Shown here: piece after piece, positions 62,548 through 64,000 of the stretch
Layout: each line of letters begins with the position of its first letter
How positions within the stretch are numbered: position 1 is the first letter of the stretch
The notes under the pieces: model-generated
The model's input: only the letters and a program-made list of their open reading frames with translations
Databases searched by the model: none
Told to the model about the DNA's origin: nothing
Position numbers and translations under genes: made by a program
DNA from: Bacteroidales bacterium
GTDB taxonomy: Bacteria > Bacteroidota > Bacteroidia > Bacteroidales > FEN-979
Assembly (NCBI GenBank): GCA_030681475.1
Contig: JAUXWT010000058.1
Coordinates: 1 to 64,000 of the forward strand
Length of the DNA stretch: 64,000 nucleotides
Direction: 5' to 3'

Positions 62548-63592
62548 TCAGGATCGGTTCAAGGTTCCAGTCCAATTCCGGTTTATACCATAGTTTGGCT
62601 GCTTCAATCAGCAAGGGTGACTTAATATTATCATGAAACAATTGCCCGGTACCGAGTCCCTGGAGCAGGGTGGTCTGTAAAGTCGATGTCCATTGGGCAA
62701 TCGCGTTCAACCCTATATTTGATTCCAGCGCCGAAGTCACCCACCAACCCACCCGGAATTTTAAGGCCAGGTTTATCCACTCCTGTGATTTTGAAAACCC
62801 TCCCAATAGACTTGGCTTAAGAATTATATAGGCCGGATTGACGGTTTTTAGAAGATCCTCCTGTTTTTCTGCGCGCATAATTCCAATAAGTTCCTCGTCA
62901 AGCGCTACCGGAATTGGGGAATGAGCGCAGAGCAAAGCCATTTGCTCCCATTGGTTTGCTTTGATGGGTTGCTCGATGGAATGAATAGTGAATTCTGACA
63001 ATTGTTTCAGCCTTTCCAAGGCTGCACCAGATTTGAAAGCGCCATTTGCATCCAGCCGGATTTCCAACTCCTGTGGAGGGTAGCTTTTCCGGATATTTGT
63101 AAGGATTTCCATCTCCGTGTCAAAGTCGAGCGTTCCGATCTTCAGCTTAATACAACGATATCCTGAAGCGATCTTCTCGCGGATTTGCTGTTCCATAAAA
63201 TCTCTCTCGCCCATCCAGACCAGCCCGTTTATCGGGATCCCTTCAATGCCGTCGGCAAAGTTCCCGGCAAAGAGCTTCCTGGTTCCCAGGTTTTCCAAAT
63301 CCAGCAAAGCTGTTTCCAGTCCAAAGGCTATAGATGGAAAATCAATTAATTCAATTTCGGAGGCATTGGCCCCGGCATTTAAAAAATTGCAGACCTCCTG
63401 CAGTTTCCCGGCATACTCCTTTATAGGATCAATGCTTAACCCGGGAAGCAAAGGACACTCGCCGATTCCTGTCATGCCATCCCTTTCCAATACCAGGAAA
63501 CAGCCTTTTTTTTCATGCAATACCCCGCGCGATGTGCCGGCGGGAAAACGGAAGTGCAAAGTATAAGGTTTAATGCGGGCAGAAAGTGACAT
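62540..63592 (-). CDS. menC: o-Succinylbenzoate synthase
   Basis: A 350-residue enolase-superfamily enzyme that dehydrates SHCHC to o-succinylbenzoate. The catalytic KxK is in CIKLKIGTLDFD, the metal ligands in LRLDANGAF, SIEQPI and VALDEEL, and the second lysine in IILKPSLLGG. It is placed between menA and menE in one operon, 13 bp behind menA. Confidence 0.94.
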   Translation of the reverse strand: MSLSARIKPYTLHFRFPAGTSRGVLHEKKGCFLVLERDGMTGIGECPLLPGLSIDPIKEYAGKLQEVCNFLNAGANASEIELIDFPSIAFGLETALLDLENLGTRKLFAGNFADGIEGIPINGLVWMGERDFMEQQIREKIASGYRCIKLKIGTLDFDTEMEILTNIRKSYPPQELEIRLDANGAFKSGAALERLKQLSEFTIHSIEQPIKANQWEQMALLCAHSPIPVALDEELIGIMRAEKQEDLLKTVNPAYIILKPSLLGGFSKSQEWINLALKFRVGWWVTSALESNIGLNAIAQWTSTLQTTLLQGLGTGQLFHDNIKSPLLIEAAKLWYKPELDWNLEPILNE

Positions 63593-63605
63593 ACATCGCT
63601 GTGTT

Positions 63606-64000
63606 TCAAATCATTAATCCCAGTCCAAAAGCAACCGAGAATAGCAGGGTGATCATCGCAAGTTTCCTGAGTTCACTGTTAAGTTCAACAGGTTGTGTGT
63701 ATTTAAACACCTTTATTATGCCAGGTACAAGTAACAAAACAGGGATTATAAACAAAAACTGAAATCCCGATTTATAATTCAATATTGTATAGATGATCAC
63801 CGCGATGATGGCGCCGACTATGATCGCCAGATGATACCATTTAGCATTTCCGCGGCCCATAATGACGACCATCGTTTTTTTCATAGCCAGCTTGTCGCTG
63901 TCGTAATCGCGCATATTGTTTAAATTCAGTACCCCTGCGCTTAACAGGCCGATGGATGCCGCAGGAAGGATAACATCGGGCTTTATCTGATGAGTATGCA
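63606..64000 (-). CDS. menA: 1,4-Dihydroxy-2-naphthoate prenyltransferase, 5' end outside the window
   Basis: The minus-strand frame stays open to the window end, beyond the internal Met at 63914, so this is the C-terminal part (about 131 residues) of a longer membrane protein. It contains the UbiA-family aspartate motif NLNNMRDYDSDKLAMKKTM, followed by three to four transmembrane helices. MenA attaches the polyprenyl tail to DHNA. With menC and menE behind it in the same operon the assignment is firm. The organism therefore respires with menaquinone. Confidence 0.9.
   Translation of the reverse strand, partial: HTHQIKPDVILPAASIGLLSAGVLNLNNMRDYDSDKLAMKKTMVVIMGRGNAKWYHLAIIVGAIIAVIIYTILNYKSGFQFLFIIPVLLLVPGIIKVFKYTQPVELNSELRKLAMITLLFSVAFGLGLMI

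Overview
The window looks like a chromosomal segment of a Bacteroidota bacterium, probably Bacteroidales-like. The main reasons are: -7 boxes of the form TAnnTTTG with a -33 TTG; a giant secreted protein with a type IX secretion (T9SS) C-terminal sorting domain; the order tRNA-Thr/Tyr/Gly/Thr-tuf-tRNA-Trp-secE-nusG-rplKAJL-rpoBC-DUF3467; and families such as DUF2851, ComEA-like HhH, DUF2520 and TPR-TM-LuxR proteins. Most of it is housekeeping chromosome. The accessory material is concentrated in the first 21 kb and in spacers between tRNA genes.

Layout. 1-1.9 kb: a group II intron (minus strand) with its reverse transcriptase/maturase, inserted directly behind the terminator of a tRNA operon. 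1.9-2.6 kb: that operon, tRNA-Ser(GCT), then a four-helix-bundle (IVS-protein family) gene inside a GT/CA-rich inverted repeat, then tRNA-Pro(TGG). 2.7 kb: an ORF-less hairpin element. 2.8-10.7 kb: a 2572-residue T9SS cargo built of modules of about 690 residues, preceded by a 52-residue coiled-coil ORF. 10.9-12.8 kb: a TPR-TM-LuxR regulator. 12.9-16 kb: a fused aconitase-family hydro-lyase coupled to a membrane metallophosphoesterase. 16-20.2 kb: a 1409-residue protein of about twenty 60-residue repeats. 20.3-28 kb: LolD-type ATPase, SucC, a glycosyltransferase, a CtpA-like protease, a rhomboid protease, an HhH protein and a DUF2851 protein. 28-30.4 kb: ZapB-like protein, ZapA, 6S-like RNA, RNase Y. 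30.5-32.3 kb: two coupled genes of unknown function. 32.4-42.8 kb: tRNA-Asp, ComEC, two TPR lipoprotein-like genes, LpxB, SurE, UbiA, Maf, KdsC-like phosphatase, DUF2520 and a thioredoxin-fold protein. 42.9-56.4 kb: the transcription/translation supercluster. 56.6-58.1 kb: Hpf, Xer recombinase, S21. 58.3-61.1 kb: a DPP-IV-type peptidase and a flavin reductase. 61.3-64 kb: tRNA-Val and the menaquinone genes menE, menC and menA (menA cut by the window end).

The most intriguing structure is the tRNA-spacer element at 2022-2452. The whole spacer between tRNA-Ser and tRNA-Pro consists of a four-helix-bundle gene with complementary GT/CA arms whose ends abut the two tRNAs. An ORF-less spacer of the same composition sits between tRNA-Tyr and tRNA-Gly (56063-56177). 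This resembles the rRNA intervening sequences that carry the same protein family, but placed in tRNA transcripts. Other recurrent features are short 7-8 bp tandem repeats with a GTGAC core behind three genes, and well-formed Bacteroidota promoters in front of tRNA genes.

All calls come from reading the sequence; no similarity searches were run, so family assignments rest on recognised motifs and gene order.
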